Positions 1-7,390 are shown, counted from the stretch's first letter. The stretch: DNA of 8,618 nucleotides from an uncultured Bacteroidaceae bacterium (GCA_934364765.1 CAKRMO010000032.1:1-8618); one strand, 5' to 3'. Notes: a model not told the origin generated them from the letters alone. Translations and numbers: made by a program.

Positions 1-957
1 GAGTTGCCCGCCACACGGGACTTCGTAAGTTATGCAACGTTTATAGCCTTCTTTCCGCAACTTGTGGCCGGGCCCATAGAGCGAGCCACGCGGATGCTCC
101 CCATATTCCAGAATACGCGCACGTTCTGCTATGCCCAAGCCGTGGAAGGGCTGCGCCGCATAATCATGGGGCTGTTCAAGAAAATGGTGATTGCCGACAA
201 TTGCGCCGAAACGGTTTCGGGAATTTTCAACTCTTGGGATTCACAAGGCAGCCTCGTGCTGGCGTATGGCGCACTGCTTTTCACAATAGAAATATACTGC
301 GACTTTTCCGGCTACTCCGACATTGCCATCGGCAGCGCAAAGCTGCTCGGCATCGAGCTGTCTGAAAATTTCCGCTCCCCATATTTTTCAAAAAACATAG
401 CCGAGTTCTGGCGGCGTTGGCATATTACTCTCATGAACTGGTTCAGGGATTATGTTTACATTCCCCTTGGCGGCGGAAGAAGCCACAAGAGCCGCAACAC
501 TTTCATAGTTTTCCTGTTGTCGGGGCTGTGGCACGGGGCAAACTGGACTTTCGTGGCATGGGGGCTGTATAACGCCGCACTGTTTGCGCCGTTCCGGAAA
601 CTGCAAAAGCTGTGCATTCCCAATTCCGCAATGCAAATTGCCACGTTTGCCTGTGTGGTTTTCGGGTTCATGATATTCCGCAGCCAAAGCATAAGCGATG
701 CCATTGGCTATGGGATGCGAATGTTTGCTTTTGAAAACCTCACAACCCTCCCCCCCTCGGCAACCCACTCGCTCGTTGCGCTCGCCGGAGCTGCGATGCT
801 TTTCATCACCGAACTGAAAGCCGGCGCAGACAACAATCCGACAAACGTGTTGCGGACAATGCCACGCACCGCGAGACGCATTATATATATAGCGCTTGTT
901 TCTGCAATAATAGTTTTCGGAGCAGAGCCTTCGGCATTCATTTATTTCCAATTCTGA
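1..957 (+). CDS. MBOAT family O-acyltransferase (AlgI/DltB-like), C-terminal part, 5' end outside the window
   Basis: This is the C-terminal ~318 residues of a polytopic membrane O-acyltransferase that moves acyl groups, usually acetyl, across the membrane for transfer to a cell-surface polymer. The frame is open to base 1 and already lies inside the conserved [13 protein letters not shown] block, so the true start is upstream; AlgI-like proteins are typically about 450-520 residues. Visible family signatures, numbered from the TTG at 4, are [13 protein letters not shown] (98-110), [25 protein letters not shown] (135-159) and the hallmark [15 protein letters not shown] (173-187), whose His177 (codon 532-534) is the expected catalytic histidine. 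Hydrophobic membrane segments continue to the C-terminus. The SGNH-like gene starts 11 nt after its stop, so the two are probably one operon. The family call is secure, but the acylated polymer cannot be read from this window. Confidence 0.93.
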   Translation, partial: ELPATRDFVSYATFIAFFPQLVAGPIERATRMLPIFQNTRTFCYAQAVEGLRRIIMGLFKKMVIADNCAETVSGIFNSWDSQGSLVLAYGALLFTIEIYCDFSGYSDIAIGSAKLLGIELSENFRSPYFSKNIAEFWRRWHITLMNWFRDYVYIPLGGGRSHKSRNTFIVFLLSGLWHGANWTFVAWGLYNAALFAPFRKLQKLCIPNSAMQIATFACVVFGFMIFRSQSISDAIGYGMRMFAFENLTTLPPSATHSLVALAGAAMLFITELKAGADNNPTNVLRTMPRTARRIIYIALVSAIIVFGAEPSAFIYFQF

Positions 958-968
958 CAACAACGCCT

Positions 969-1847
969 ATGAGAAGATTTGTTTTTGGCACATCTGCCGC
1001 AGCGGTTATCGTTTTGCTGATTTTCGGGGCGGCTTTTGCAATGATACCCTCGGGAAAGCTGGGCGATGTTTACGAACGTGTGTCCTCGCCATTGCAGTCA
1101 TCGCTTGTAATTGGCACATCGCGTGCGGCACAAGCCATTAACCCGGAAATTATAAATGCGCATCTCAAGAACCTATATCCCGCTCCGCTGTATAACTTCG
1201 CTTTTCATCTTGACGCTTCCACATATAACCCGGTTTACGAAACAGCGATATACAAAAAGCTCGCGCCACCCGACGGGAAACGCCACCTTTTTGTCCTTGC
1301 CGTTGACCCATGGGCTTTGAGGGAACTCGACTCCATTCCCCAGGAACTTGCACTAAAATCGTATTCCCAAAGACCCAACACTGAATACCTTGCCAAAAAT
1401 TTCAGCCGCACTTGGTTTTCGCCGCTTCCAACGCATTCTTTCGTAAACAGGCACGGCAGAACCGAAGTGGATTACGTTCCAAAGTCAAAGGCCGAATGGG
1501 AAAGGCGCGTGAGCATGAGACTTGCAGCATATAACGACATGGCAAAAAAATACCGCTACGACTATTCTTCACAGCAAGTGCTTGAACGCATTGTCCGCTA
1601 TCTGAAAAAACGCGGCAACGTATTCCTTGTGCGCATTCCCGTTTCTCAACCTATGAAAATTCTCGAGGATGCGGTCTGTCCTGATTTTGACGCAAAAATG
1701 AGGAACTTGTCGCAAAGGCACAGCGTAAAGTATCTCAATTTTTCAAAGACTGACTATTCCACAACCGACGGCAATCATCTGACACAAAGCGAAGGCAACA
1801 GGTTCTCGCAAGCCCTCGCCGACTCCATTTACATGGGTTCGCAATAA
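969..1847 (+). CDS. Membrane-anchored SGNH/DltD-like protein, partner of the MBOAT acyltransferase
   Basis: This 292-residue protein has an N-terminal hydrophobic segment (about residues 5-27) that should act as a signal anchor, placing the rest in the periplasm. Residues 47-53 (VIGTSRA) match the block I nucleophile motif of SGNH/DltD-like proteins, with Ser51 as candidate nucleophile. Near the C-terminus TDGNHLT (266-272) supplies an Asp267-x-x-His270 pair typical of SGNH block V. LFVLAVDPWALRE (107-119) lies in the usual core-strand position. Such proteins are commonly encoded beside MBOAT acyltransferases and are thought to complete acyl transfer to the polymer, and the 11-nt gap here fits. 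The ATG is not preceded by a Shine-Dalgarno sequence, as is normal in Bacteroidota. Overall similarity to named families is low, so the role rests on the motifs and the neighbour. Confidence 0.75.
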   Translation: MRRFVFGTSAAAVIVLLIFGAAFAMIPSGKLGDVYERVSSPLQSSLVIGTSRAAQAINPEIINAHLKNLYPAPLYNFAFHLDASTYNPVYETAIYKKLAPPDGKRHLFVLAVDPWALRELDSIPQELALKSYSQRPNTEYLAKNFSRTWFSPLPTHSFVNRHGRTEVDYVPKSKAEWERRVSMRLAAYNDMAKKYRYDYSSQQVLERIVRYLKKRGNVFLVRIPVSQPMKILEDAVCPDFDAKMRNLSQRHSVKYLNFSKTDYSTTDGNHLTQSEGNRFSQALADSIYMGSQ

Positions 1848-2130
1848 AAACAACATAGGACATGGAAAAAACTACGTCCGATGTAGAAAAAATTATATCA
1901 GACATAATTCAAACTACATCAGACCTTTTTTTGCCGCTTTCAAGTATCTGACAAACAAATCGCTACAACAAGCATCTTTTACACGGATATTTATTTGAAC
2001 TTCAACGCCTTGCGCAAATTTTGCGACATTCACGGTTTTGTGAAGAATTACGCCGGGGCGCGATGCTGTGTTTATTCTTTCGGGGGCTTGCAGCCGGAAC
2101 AGAAATATTACTGCGGCACACCTGCGAACA
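1848..2130. other. Non-coding junction between convergent genes (SGNH gene and TPR gene)
   Basis: This 283-bp stretch separates two genes that point toward each other. Its first 80 bases hold the 21-nt repeat array described separately. The remainder has no recognisable RNA gene and no classical GC-rich hairpin followed by a T run. A small perfect dyad (CGCAAA-T-TTTGCG, 2013-2025) has a one-base centre and cannot fold as a hairpin. On the - strand one frame stays open from inside the TPR gene across most of the region to a TAG at 1916-1914 within the array; this is discussed as a finding and not called a gene. Confidence 0.6.
1852..1932. repeat. Array A: four 21-nt repeat units, copy related to array B
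   Basis: Four 13-bp cores start at 1852, 1873, 1894 and 1915, spaced exactly 21 bp. They read AACATAGGACATG, TACGTCCGATGTA, TATATCAGACATA and TACATCAGACCTT, against a consensus near TACATCRGACATA. A6 tracts follow units 1 and 2 (1866-1871 and 1887-1892), and a T7 run follows unit 4 (1926-1932). Bases 1884-1911 are identical to 7425-7452 in array B. Unit 3 is flanked by a perfect AATTAT/ATAATT inverted repeat (1891-1896 and 1904-1909). Unit 2 fits the reverse complement of the consensus better than the forward form. The array starts five bases after the stop of the upstream gene. Its function is unknown; candidates are a protein-binding array, a curved-DNA element or a transcription-end element. 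Confidence 0.88.
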
Positions 2131-4227
2131 TCAATTTGCGCCCATAACCACCATGTCTGCCATAAGCAAAACATCCTCGTGTTTAATCCCATGCGCTTCA
2201 AGCGTTTCACTGTCGGCAAACAACTTGCGGCTGAAATCCTCAAAACTCAATTTTTCGGCTGCACGCGAGTACAAGGCGGCTGCACCGTTTGCATCGCCGT
2301 CAATCCAAGCGGCATGGCCCGCACTTATAAAATCGTCCGCCAAGGGACTGCCGGAAACTATCTTTGCATAATACCTGCGCGCCTGCTTTATGTCGCCGGT
2401 CAAAACGGAACACCACGCCACGGCTCTTGCCGCCGCAACGTTTGCCGGGGCAAGATATTCCGCCTTGTAAAATTCCTTTAGGGCTTCTGCGTATTGTCCG
2501 AGCCTTACAAGGCACTCGCCGCACCTGAAAGCCGTTTTGGAATCCTTTTCGTCCGACACTTCAAGAATACGGTAATAATTCAACGCCTCCTTGTAGTTCC
2601 CGACAAAAAGGTTTGCCTGTGCCAAATGCCTTAATGTCCATTTGGAGTCCACTTTTAGGGAATACGCCTTTTCGTAAGCCTTTATGGCCTCTAAAATCCG
2701 CTTGTTTTTTTGAAAGCAAAAACCAAGTTTTTGGTACGCTTCCGCTCCTGCATTTGGAAACTCCGCACATTTTTCAATATATACGGAAGCCATAGGATAG
2801 TTTTTCTTTTCCATGGCATACGAGCCTATGCGCATCATAACTTCATAATCGTTGAAAGCCGCCTCCAGCAAAGGATTTTCCGCGAGGGTGAAATCATCTT
2901 CAAACGGATTGGAAGGCCGTGTGCCGTTATACAGATAGAAATATCTGAAAAGCCCACGCAGGTAATTGCGGCACACAACCTCGCGTGTCTTTTCCTTTTT
3001 CACTTCCATTTCCTCATGCCCCGGAATTTGGGAGGCGAGAAGCCCGACCTGCTGTTCCGACATTTGCGTTGTGAGCAAACAGAAAGAATATTTGTCACTG
3101 TCGCAAAGAGCATCGCTGCCGAGCAATGCCTGCATTATGCCCTTGCCGCCGGAATTGCGTATCTGGGACGGCACGGAAGGATGGTTTGAGTCGTAAGGAC
3201 AGAACCAATTGGCCTCTTCGTTGAAAAAAGGAAAGCGCTTCAAAGAAGCAAACGTGCTGTAATAAACGTCAGCCCCCTTGGCTTCGAGTTCCGCAAGTTC
3301 GCCGATGGTTTTGTCAATGTTTTCCCATTCGGGGTTAGTTTCGTCAATGTCCTCCGCTTTTTCAATGCCAAACTTCAACGGATTGAATTTCTGGGTCTTG
3401 AGCATTGCCGGAATTATCTCCTCGCGGAGTTTGCGGTTCACGTCATGGGTTGACAGGCTTTCAAGAGCGAAAATCTGAAGTGTGGCAAGATCTTGCGGAT
3501 AGAACACGCAGTCGGACAACAATTTGAAGCGTGTATGCAAATTCTCGGATGCCAACAGCCGGCTGCGGTATTTTTGCAGCGGAAAAACAAAACAAACAAT
3601 AAGCTGTATTCGCAAACGCAAATCTTCCGCTTCAGAATACTGGTTGACAAAAAACATTATTTTCTGGGCGTCAAACGTATTCAGGCAACTGAGTAGAAAT
3701 GCGCTAAGCATCACAGACTTGTCATTATTTGAAACAAAGGCCGAATTCATAACCTCCTCAGCCTGTTTCTGCTCCTCCGCATTCCACACAGAAGAGTTCT
3801 TGGCACAATGGAACAGTTCGGTATATAAGGACACGTGTTTCTGCAAGTCGGAATCGTCCAAATGCGAAGTGATGCTTTTCATCCCATAATCTTCGAGATC
3901 TTTCAGGATTTGGGGCATCTGGCGCGTAAATGCCACTCCGTTTTCCTTTGTTCGCTTATTGTGCGCCGCCTTTTCAACCACGTCATAGCACCTGCAAATG
4001 AAGTTCAGATGCTGCCGTTCCCTGTCCGGGTCATTCATTCCCTGCCTCATGCAGCTTAGCAGCATCGAGTATGCAGAACTAATGCTTTCAAGTTCGTCAA
4101 CAAGCTGCCAGTCTGCCGTTTCGCCGACAAGCAGATGCGCCTGTTTCAAAGCCTCCGCAAGACGTTTTCCATCCAAAAGCCTTACAGCCTTGTTATATCT
4201 TTGCCAAAAAGAAAGTTGCTCGCTCAT
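2131..4227 (-). CDS. Large tetratricopeptide-repeat protein, cytoplasmic, function unknown
   Basis: This 698-residue protein has no signal peptide or membrane segment, so it is probably cytoplasmic. Residues from about 460 to 660 form roughly six consecutive TPR-like helical pairs, for example AYQKLGFCFQKNKRILEAIKAYEKAYSL, TLRHLAQANLFVGNYKEALNYYRIL and RCGECLVRLGQYAEALKEFYKAEYLAP. They carry the usual Gly/Ala/Tyr spacing and probably form a protein-binding solenoid. The N-terminal ~450 residues are helix-rich and lack a family I can name; an aromatic segment, FPFF...NWFCPYD (about 332-346), stands out and resembles what I recall of other Bacteroidales TPR proteins. The ATG at 4227-4225 was chosen because it overlaps the upstream stop as TGATG; a GTG one codon earlier is also possible. 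The gene is translationally coupled to the substrate-binding lipoprotein gene, which suggests co-production, but the partner is not evident. Confidence 0.88.
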   Translation of the reverse strand: MSEQLSFWQRYNKAVRLLDGKRLAEALKQAHLLVGETADWQLVDELESISSAYSMLLSCMRQGMNDPDRERQHLNFICRCYDVVEKAAHNKRTKENGVAFTRQMPQILKDLEDYGMKSITSHLDDSDLQKHVSLYTELFHCAKNSSVWNAEEQKQAEEVMNSAFVSNNDKSVMLSAFLLSCLNTFDAQKIMFFVNQYSEAEDLRLRIQLIVCFVFPLQKYRSRLLASENLHTRFKLLSDCVFYPQDLATLQIFALESLSTHDVNRKLREEIIPAMLKTQKFNPLKFGIEKAEDIDETNPEWENIDKTIGELAELEAKGADVYYSTFASLKRFPFFNEEANWFCPYDSNHPSVPSQIRNSGGKGIMQALLGSDALCDSDKYSFCLLTTQMSEQQVGLLASQIPGHEEMEVKKEKTREVVCRNYLRGLFRYFYLYNGTRPSNPFEDDFTLAENPLLEAAFNDYEVMMRIGSYAMEKKNYPMASVYIEKCAEFPNAGAEAYQKLGFCFQKNKRILEAIKAYEKAYSLKVDSKWTLRHLAQANLFVGNYKEALNYYRILEVSDEKDSKTAFRCGECLVRLGQYAEALKEFYKAEYLAPANVAAARAVAWCSVLTGDIKQARRYYAKIVSGSPLADDFISAGHAAWIDGDANGAAALYSRAAEKLSFEDFSRKLFADSETLEAHGIKHEDVLLMADMVVMGAN

Positions 4228-5180
4228 CACTTTGCCAGTTTGTCATATACCAAGTTGTTGCCGGGGCGTTTTGTCACGACCTTGCGCTTCACACACCACG
4301 AAACCGCTTTTTCAAGGTCGCCTGCCTCCACGCCCTTGGGTTTGGTGAACTTCGGAAGTTTTACAGAATCCTTGTCCTGCGCAGAAAAGCGGTATATCTT
4401 CATCAGCACACTGTCTGCCTTGCTGCGGTTGTTGTTTATCATTTCGCCGGCTCTTGAATACGAAACCAGCAGTTTCCTTATTTTTTCCTCCTTGCCTTTA
4501 ATTATTGCATCGCGAAAGCACAGGCTGCCAAACTTTACTTTTGAATTTTCTGTGGAAAAGACTTTCACATTGCCGCGCGAAATTGAAATGTCGTCATAAG
4601 GGGCTGGAAGCACGGCGGCGTCCACCTGGTTATTGGCGAGCATGCTTTCACGCAGGGCTATGTCGTTTATTTGCGGACGCAGCAGGTAAAAAGGCTTTAT
4701 CTTTGTTATTTCCGCTATTTCGTCAAGCAGGTAATCCGAAGTGTTGTGCCGGCTTATGGCTATTGTGCGCTCTTTCATGTTGCTCAGTTTCCTTATGCGC
4801 TTGGTGCGGCTTGTTACTACAGTCATTTTGCCCGAAGTTCCCATTACGGCCTTCAGTTTTGCGCCTTGCCCATCAAGATAAACAAGTTCCGGAAGCGTAA
4901 GAAAAGCTCCGTCAACCTTTGCGTCCCTTATCGCCGCCCCACATTCAAGGGACGACCTGTATGTCGTGATTTTTACTTTTACCCCCTCCTTTTCAAAAAT
5001 GCGAGTGTAACCCGCCACATAAAAAGGAAGGCAGTCTGTTATTGGCATCAATCCTATATTCAAGTCAACCGTATCTTTTACAGCCTTTGCATGAACTATA
5101 TGCTTTTTTTCGCCTGAGCAAGAAAGCAAAAACGCCATTCCCAGAGCGGCAACCAGCGGTATTATGTTTTTCCGAGACAT
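4227..5180 (-). CDS. NMT1/SsuA-like ABC-type substrate-binding lipoprotein, without transporter partners nearby
   Basis: This 317-residue exported protein starts with a basic and hydrophobic signal sequence and a lipobox LLSC, so Cys21 should be lipidated. The mature part opens with NIGLMPITDCLPFYVAGYTRIFEKEGVKVKI, the typical start of NMT1/THI5/SsuA-type periplasmic binding proteins. It continues through the expected inter-domain features, such as DGAFLTLPELVYL and NNQVDAAVLPAPYDD. The family delivers small ligands (thiamine precursors, sulfonates, nitrate, bicarbonate) to ABC importers; the ligand here cannot be inferred. No permease or ATPase gene lies in the window, so this is an orphan. 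The ATG at 5180 was preferred over an in-frame TTG at 5195, because it gives a normal signal peptide and the TTG lies in the T-rich tail of the hairpin just upstream. Its stop overlaps the TPR start by one base. Confidence 0.85.
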   Translation of the reverse strand: MSRKNIIPLVAALGMAFLLSCSGEKKHIVHAKAVKDTVDLNIGLMPITDCLPFYVAGYTRIFEKEGVKVKITTYRSSLECGAAIRDAKVDGAFLTLPELVYLDGQGAKLKAVMGTSGKMTVVTSRTKRIRKLSNMKERTIAISRHNTSDYLLDEIAEITKIKPFYLLRPQINDIALRESMLANNQVDAAVLPAPYDDISISRGNVKVFSTENSKVKFGSLCFRDAIIKGKEEKIRKLLVSYSRAGEMINNNRSKADSVLMKIYRFSAQDKDSVKLPKFTKPKGVEAGDLEKAVSWCVKRKVVTKRPGNNLVYDKLAK

Positions 5181-5190
5181 GAACTTTGAA

Positions 5191-5240
5191 AACAAAGAAA
5201 AGCAACATCGCCTTGCCTGTCGGGCGGGCTACGTTGCTTT
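5191..5240 (-). terminator. Terminator-like hairpin between pgk and the lipoprotein gene
   Basis: Read on the - strand, the arms AAAGCAAC (5240-5233) and GTTGCTTT (5206-5199) pair perfectly over 8 bp around a GC-rich 26-base centre that can pair further (CGCC with GGCG). A T-rich run, TCTTTGTT, follows at 5198-5191. This fits a factor-independent terminator for pgk, whose stop is 30 bases upstream of the first arm. The T run ends only about 10 bases before the lipoprotein ATG, so the same structure lies in that gene's leader and might act as an attenuator. No good TAnnTTTG promoter was found in the 89-bp gap. Confidence 0.68.
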
Positions 5241-5269
5241 CCTTTATAAGCTTGTTTGTATTTTGTTTA

Positions 5270-6520
5270 TCACTCGCCCTTTATTGCTGCAATGCCGGGA
5301 AGTGTCTTGCCTTCGATAGCCTCAAGCAAAGCTCCGCCGCCTGTTGAAACATACGAAACTTTGTCTGCAAGACCGAACTTGTTGATGCAAGCCACAGAAT
5401 CGCCGCCGCCTATAAGGGAATAAGCACCGTTTGCGGTAGCCTCAACTATGGCGTTTGCTATTGCACGCGAGCCAGCCTCGAATTTCTCAAACTCGAACAC
5501 GCCGGCAGGGCCGTTCCAAAGAATAGTCTTTGCCTCCTTTATCGCATCGCAGAACTTCTTCTGGGTCTTTGGGCCAATGTCCAAACCTTCCCAGCCGTCG
5601 GGAATTGCATTTGACGGAGACACCATAACGTTTGACTCGTTTGAGAACTGGTCGCCGAGAATTGAGTCTTCTGCAAGAAGAAGTTTCACGCCTTTCTCCT
5701 TGGCTTCCTTCACGAGGTTGTTTGCAAGGTCAAGATAGTCGTTCTCCACAATCGAAGTGCCGATAGTTCCGCCCTGTGCCTTCATGAAGGTATAAGTCAT
5801 GCCGCCGCAAAGAATCAGCGTGTCAACCTTTGTAAGGAGGTTCTCGATAATCTCTATCTTGGTCGAAACTTTCGAGCCGCCCATGATTGCCACGAAAGGA
5901 CGCTGGATGTTGTTCATCACCTTGTCGATGGCGTTGATTTCCTTCTCCATAAGATAGCCGAACATCTTATGATCCTTGTCAAAATAGTCGGCTATGATAG
6001 CGGTGGAAGCGTGCTTGCGGTGAGCTGTGCCGAAAGCGTCGTTAATATAGTAGTCTGCGTATGAGGCAAGAGTTTCGGTGAATGCTTTCTGAAGCGGTTT
6101 GAGGGCTTTCTTCGCGGCAGCCTTCTCCTCGTCGCTGGCAAACTCGCCACGGGGTTTGCCGGTCTCCTCCTCGTAGAAGCGCAAGTTTTCGAGAAGAAGC
6201 ACATCGCCGTCTTTCATTGCGTCAACCTGCGGCTTTGCCTTTTGGCAGTCCTCGCAAAAATCAACCTTTGCGCCAAGCAGTTCGCTCACACGCGGAAGTA
6301 TCTGCTTGAGGGAGAACTTGAGGTCGGGGTTCTTTTTGGGACGCCCCATGTGGGACATTATGATAAGCTTCCCGCCGTCAGCGTGAACCTTTTTAAGAGT
6401 GGGCAGTGCGCCGCGAATACGGGTGTCATCGGTAATGTTTCCGTTTTCATCCAAAGGCACATTGAAGTCAACGCGAACGATGACCCTTTTGCCTGCAAAA
6501 TTACATTGGTCGATTGTCAT
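5270..6520 (-). CDS. pgk: Phosphoglycerate kinase
   Basis: This 416-residue cytoplasmic enzyme catalyses the reversible phosphoryl transfer between 1,3-bisphosphoglycerate and ADP in glycolysis. All family blocks are present: [12 protein letters not shown] (16-27, with Asp18 and Asn20 in the 3-phosphoglycerate site), MSHMGRPK (55-62), [72 protein letters not shown] (371-377) and [19 protein letters not shown] near the C-terminus. The segment before [10 protein letters not shown] is longer than in many bacterial enzymes, with a Lys/Ala-rich helix; I recall the same in Bacteroidales enzymes. The ATG at 6520 gives the standard [19 protein letters not shown] start; a longer in-frame version from TTG at 6565 would add 15 non-conserved, polar residues. 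It is divergent from the DUF151 gene, and a terminator-like hairpin follows it. Confidence 0.98.
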   Translation of the reverse strand: MTIDQCNFAGKRVIVRVDFNVPLDENGNITDDTRIRGALPTLKKVHADGGKLIIMSHMGRPKKNPDLKFSLKQILPRVSELLGAKVDFCEDCQKAKPQVDAMKDGDVLLLENLRFYEEETGKPRGEFASDEEKAAAKKALKPLQKAFTETLASYADYYINDAFGTAHRKHASTAIIADYFDKDHKMFGYLMEKEINAIDKVMNNIQRPFVAIMGGSKVSTKIEIIENLLTKVDTLILCGGMTYTFMKAQGGTIGTSIVENDYLDLANNLVKEAKEKGVKLLLAEDSILGDQFSNESNVMVSPSNAIPDGWEGLDIGPKTQKKFCDAIKEAKTILWNGPAGVFEFEKFEAGSRAIANAIVEATANGAYSLIGGGDSVACINKFGLADKVSYVSTGGGALLEAIEGKTLPGIAAIKGE

Positions 6521-6599
6521 ATCCTTATGTTTTTGATATTTATGATTGTCTTTATCCGTTTGCAACAGAAAGGGTTCAAGCCCACACTTTGCACAACAG

Positions 6600-6626
6600 C
6601 AAATTTACTAAAATGCAATCACACAA
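6600..6626 (-). promoter_or_regulatory. Putative pgk promoter (Bacteroidota type)
   Basis: On the - strand the sequence TAAATTTG (6607-6600) fits the Bacteroidota -7 consensus TAnnTTTG. A TTG (6626-6624) lies 16 bases upstream, a little closer than the usual spacing for the -33 element. Transcription would start near 6590 and leave a leader of about 70 bases before the pgk ATG at 6520. This is motif matching only. Confidence 0.5.
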
Positions 6627-6665
6627 CTATCTTTCTTATTGTTTTTTTTCCCACCCGCCCCAAGG

Positions 6666-6688
6666 TTGCGGCATTTTTGCTATCTTTG
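6666..6688 (+). promoter_or_regulatory. Putative promoter of the DUF151 gene (Bacteroidota type)
   Basis: TATCTTTG at 6681-6688 is an exact match to the Bacteroidota -7 consensus TAnnTTTG and lies 29 bases before the ATG at 6718. The nearest upstream TTG (6666-6668) is only 12 bases away, too close for a standard -33 element, and the expected -33 position falls in a C-rich stretch. A start near 6695 would give a leader of roughly 25 bases with no Shine-Dalgarno sequence. Confidence 0.6.
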
Positions 6689-6717
6689 CTTATCGGCAAA
6701 CCCACCCTCTGATTTTT

Positions 6718-7323
6718 ATGGAATTTGACAACAAATATGCAGTTCTCCATGTAGCAGGAATAAAAAGGTACGAAGGCAAACCGCATCGGTGTCTGATAAG
6801 CCTCGCCACGGATGACGACAGGAGATTCGCCTTTTTCTCGGACGAGCACGATGCCGCCCGGATTGCGCTGCACGCCTTCCCCCAGCAAAGCGGAATGCCA
6901 AAAATTTTCCTCTGGACGGAACTAATGGAAAAAGCCATGGTTTCTTTCGGCATATATACAAACTGCATCCTGGTAAAGCGCGATGAAAACGGCACACTCT
7001 ATGCCGAGGCCATGCTTGAGAATTTTGAAACAGGCGAGACACACTATGCAGCTACAAACATCATAGACGGCGTGATGTACGCCGCCGCCGTGAAATGCAA
7101 GATAATAATAGAGAACGCGCTGCTTGACGAAATAACTGAGAGCGAACACCGCGAAAAAGACGAAGAGCCGCCCCTGAGCGAACAACCCGACAAATCCATT
7201 GAAAAGCAGCTTGAAGAAGCCATCAAAGCGGAAAACTACGAAAAGGCATCGCTATTACGGGACGAGCTGCACCGCCGCAGGGACGGATTGCATACGTCAC
7301 ACAAACCTACAAACAACAATTAA
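6718..7323 (+). CDS. BFN/DUF151 domain protein with C-terminal UVR motif
   Basis: This 201-residue protein has an N-terminal domain (about 1-138) of the bifunctional-nuclease/DUF151 type. KYAVLHVAGIKRYEGKPHRCLISLATDDDRRFAFF is the first beta-rich half; LMEKAMVSFGIYTNCILVKRDENGTLYAEAMLEN (69-102) is the recognisable second half. An acidic linker (138-158) leads to IEKQLEEAIKAENYEKASLLRDELHRRR (161-188), a clear UVR motif like the one by which UvrB and UvrC interact. The region where family members usually carry a D-A-R-x-S-D-A-like motif reads AATNIIDGVMYAAA here (111-124), so this is a divergent member and nuclease activity is doubtful. The ATG at 6718 follows a good -7 element and starts the conserved domain; upstream in-frame sequence is promoter DNA. 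The fusion suggests a link to DNA repair or a Clp/UVR-type interaction, which is inference. Confidence 0.8.
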   Translation: MEFDNKYAVLHVAGIKRYEGKPHRCLISLATDDDRRFAFFSDEHDAARIALHAFPQQSGMPKIFLWTELMEKAMVSFGIYTNCILVKRDENGTLYAEAMLENFETGETHYAATNIIDGVMYAAAVKCKIIIENALLDEITESEHREKDEEPPLSEQPDKSIEKQLEEAIKAENYEKASLLRDELHRRRDGLHTSHKPTNNN

Positions 7324-7390
7324 TCAAGAATTACGCCTCTACAAATGGCGCAAAACATAAATCAATTGTTCTTTTCAAAACAACCCAAAT

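Noticed and set aside
388..963. 191-codon open frame on the - strand
   Set aside because: It is antisense to the well-supported MBOAT gene and its Cys/Arg/Pro-rich product looks like a shadow frame.
2013..2025. Dyad CGCAAA-T-TTTGCG as a terminator or operator
   Set aside because: The one-base centre cannot form a stable hairpin, there is no adjacent T run, and such a short dyad is expected by chance.
5181..5195. Earlier TTG start for the lipoprotein gene
   Set aside because: It lies in the T-rich tail of the hairpin and only adds four residues before the ATG that gives a standard lipoprotein signal.
6521..6565. Extended N-terminus of phosphoglycerate kinase from TTG at 6565
   Set aside because: The extra 15 residues (polar, Lys/His-rich) are not part of the family and the ATG at 6520 gives the conserved start.
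6514..6717. 68-residue upstream extension of the DUF151 protein
   Set aside because: The in-frame sequence overlaps the pgk start and the promoter element; the domain begins right at the ATG at 6718.
7334..7350. CGCC/GGCG hairpin as terminator of the DUF151 gene
   Set aside because: The stem is only four pairs and is followed by A-rich, not T-rich, sequence on the + strand.
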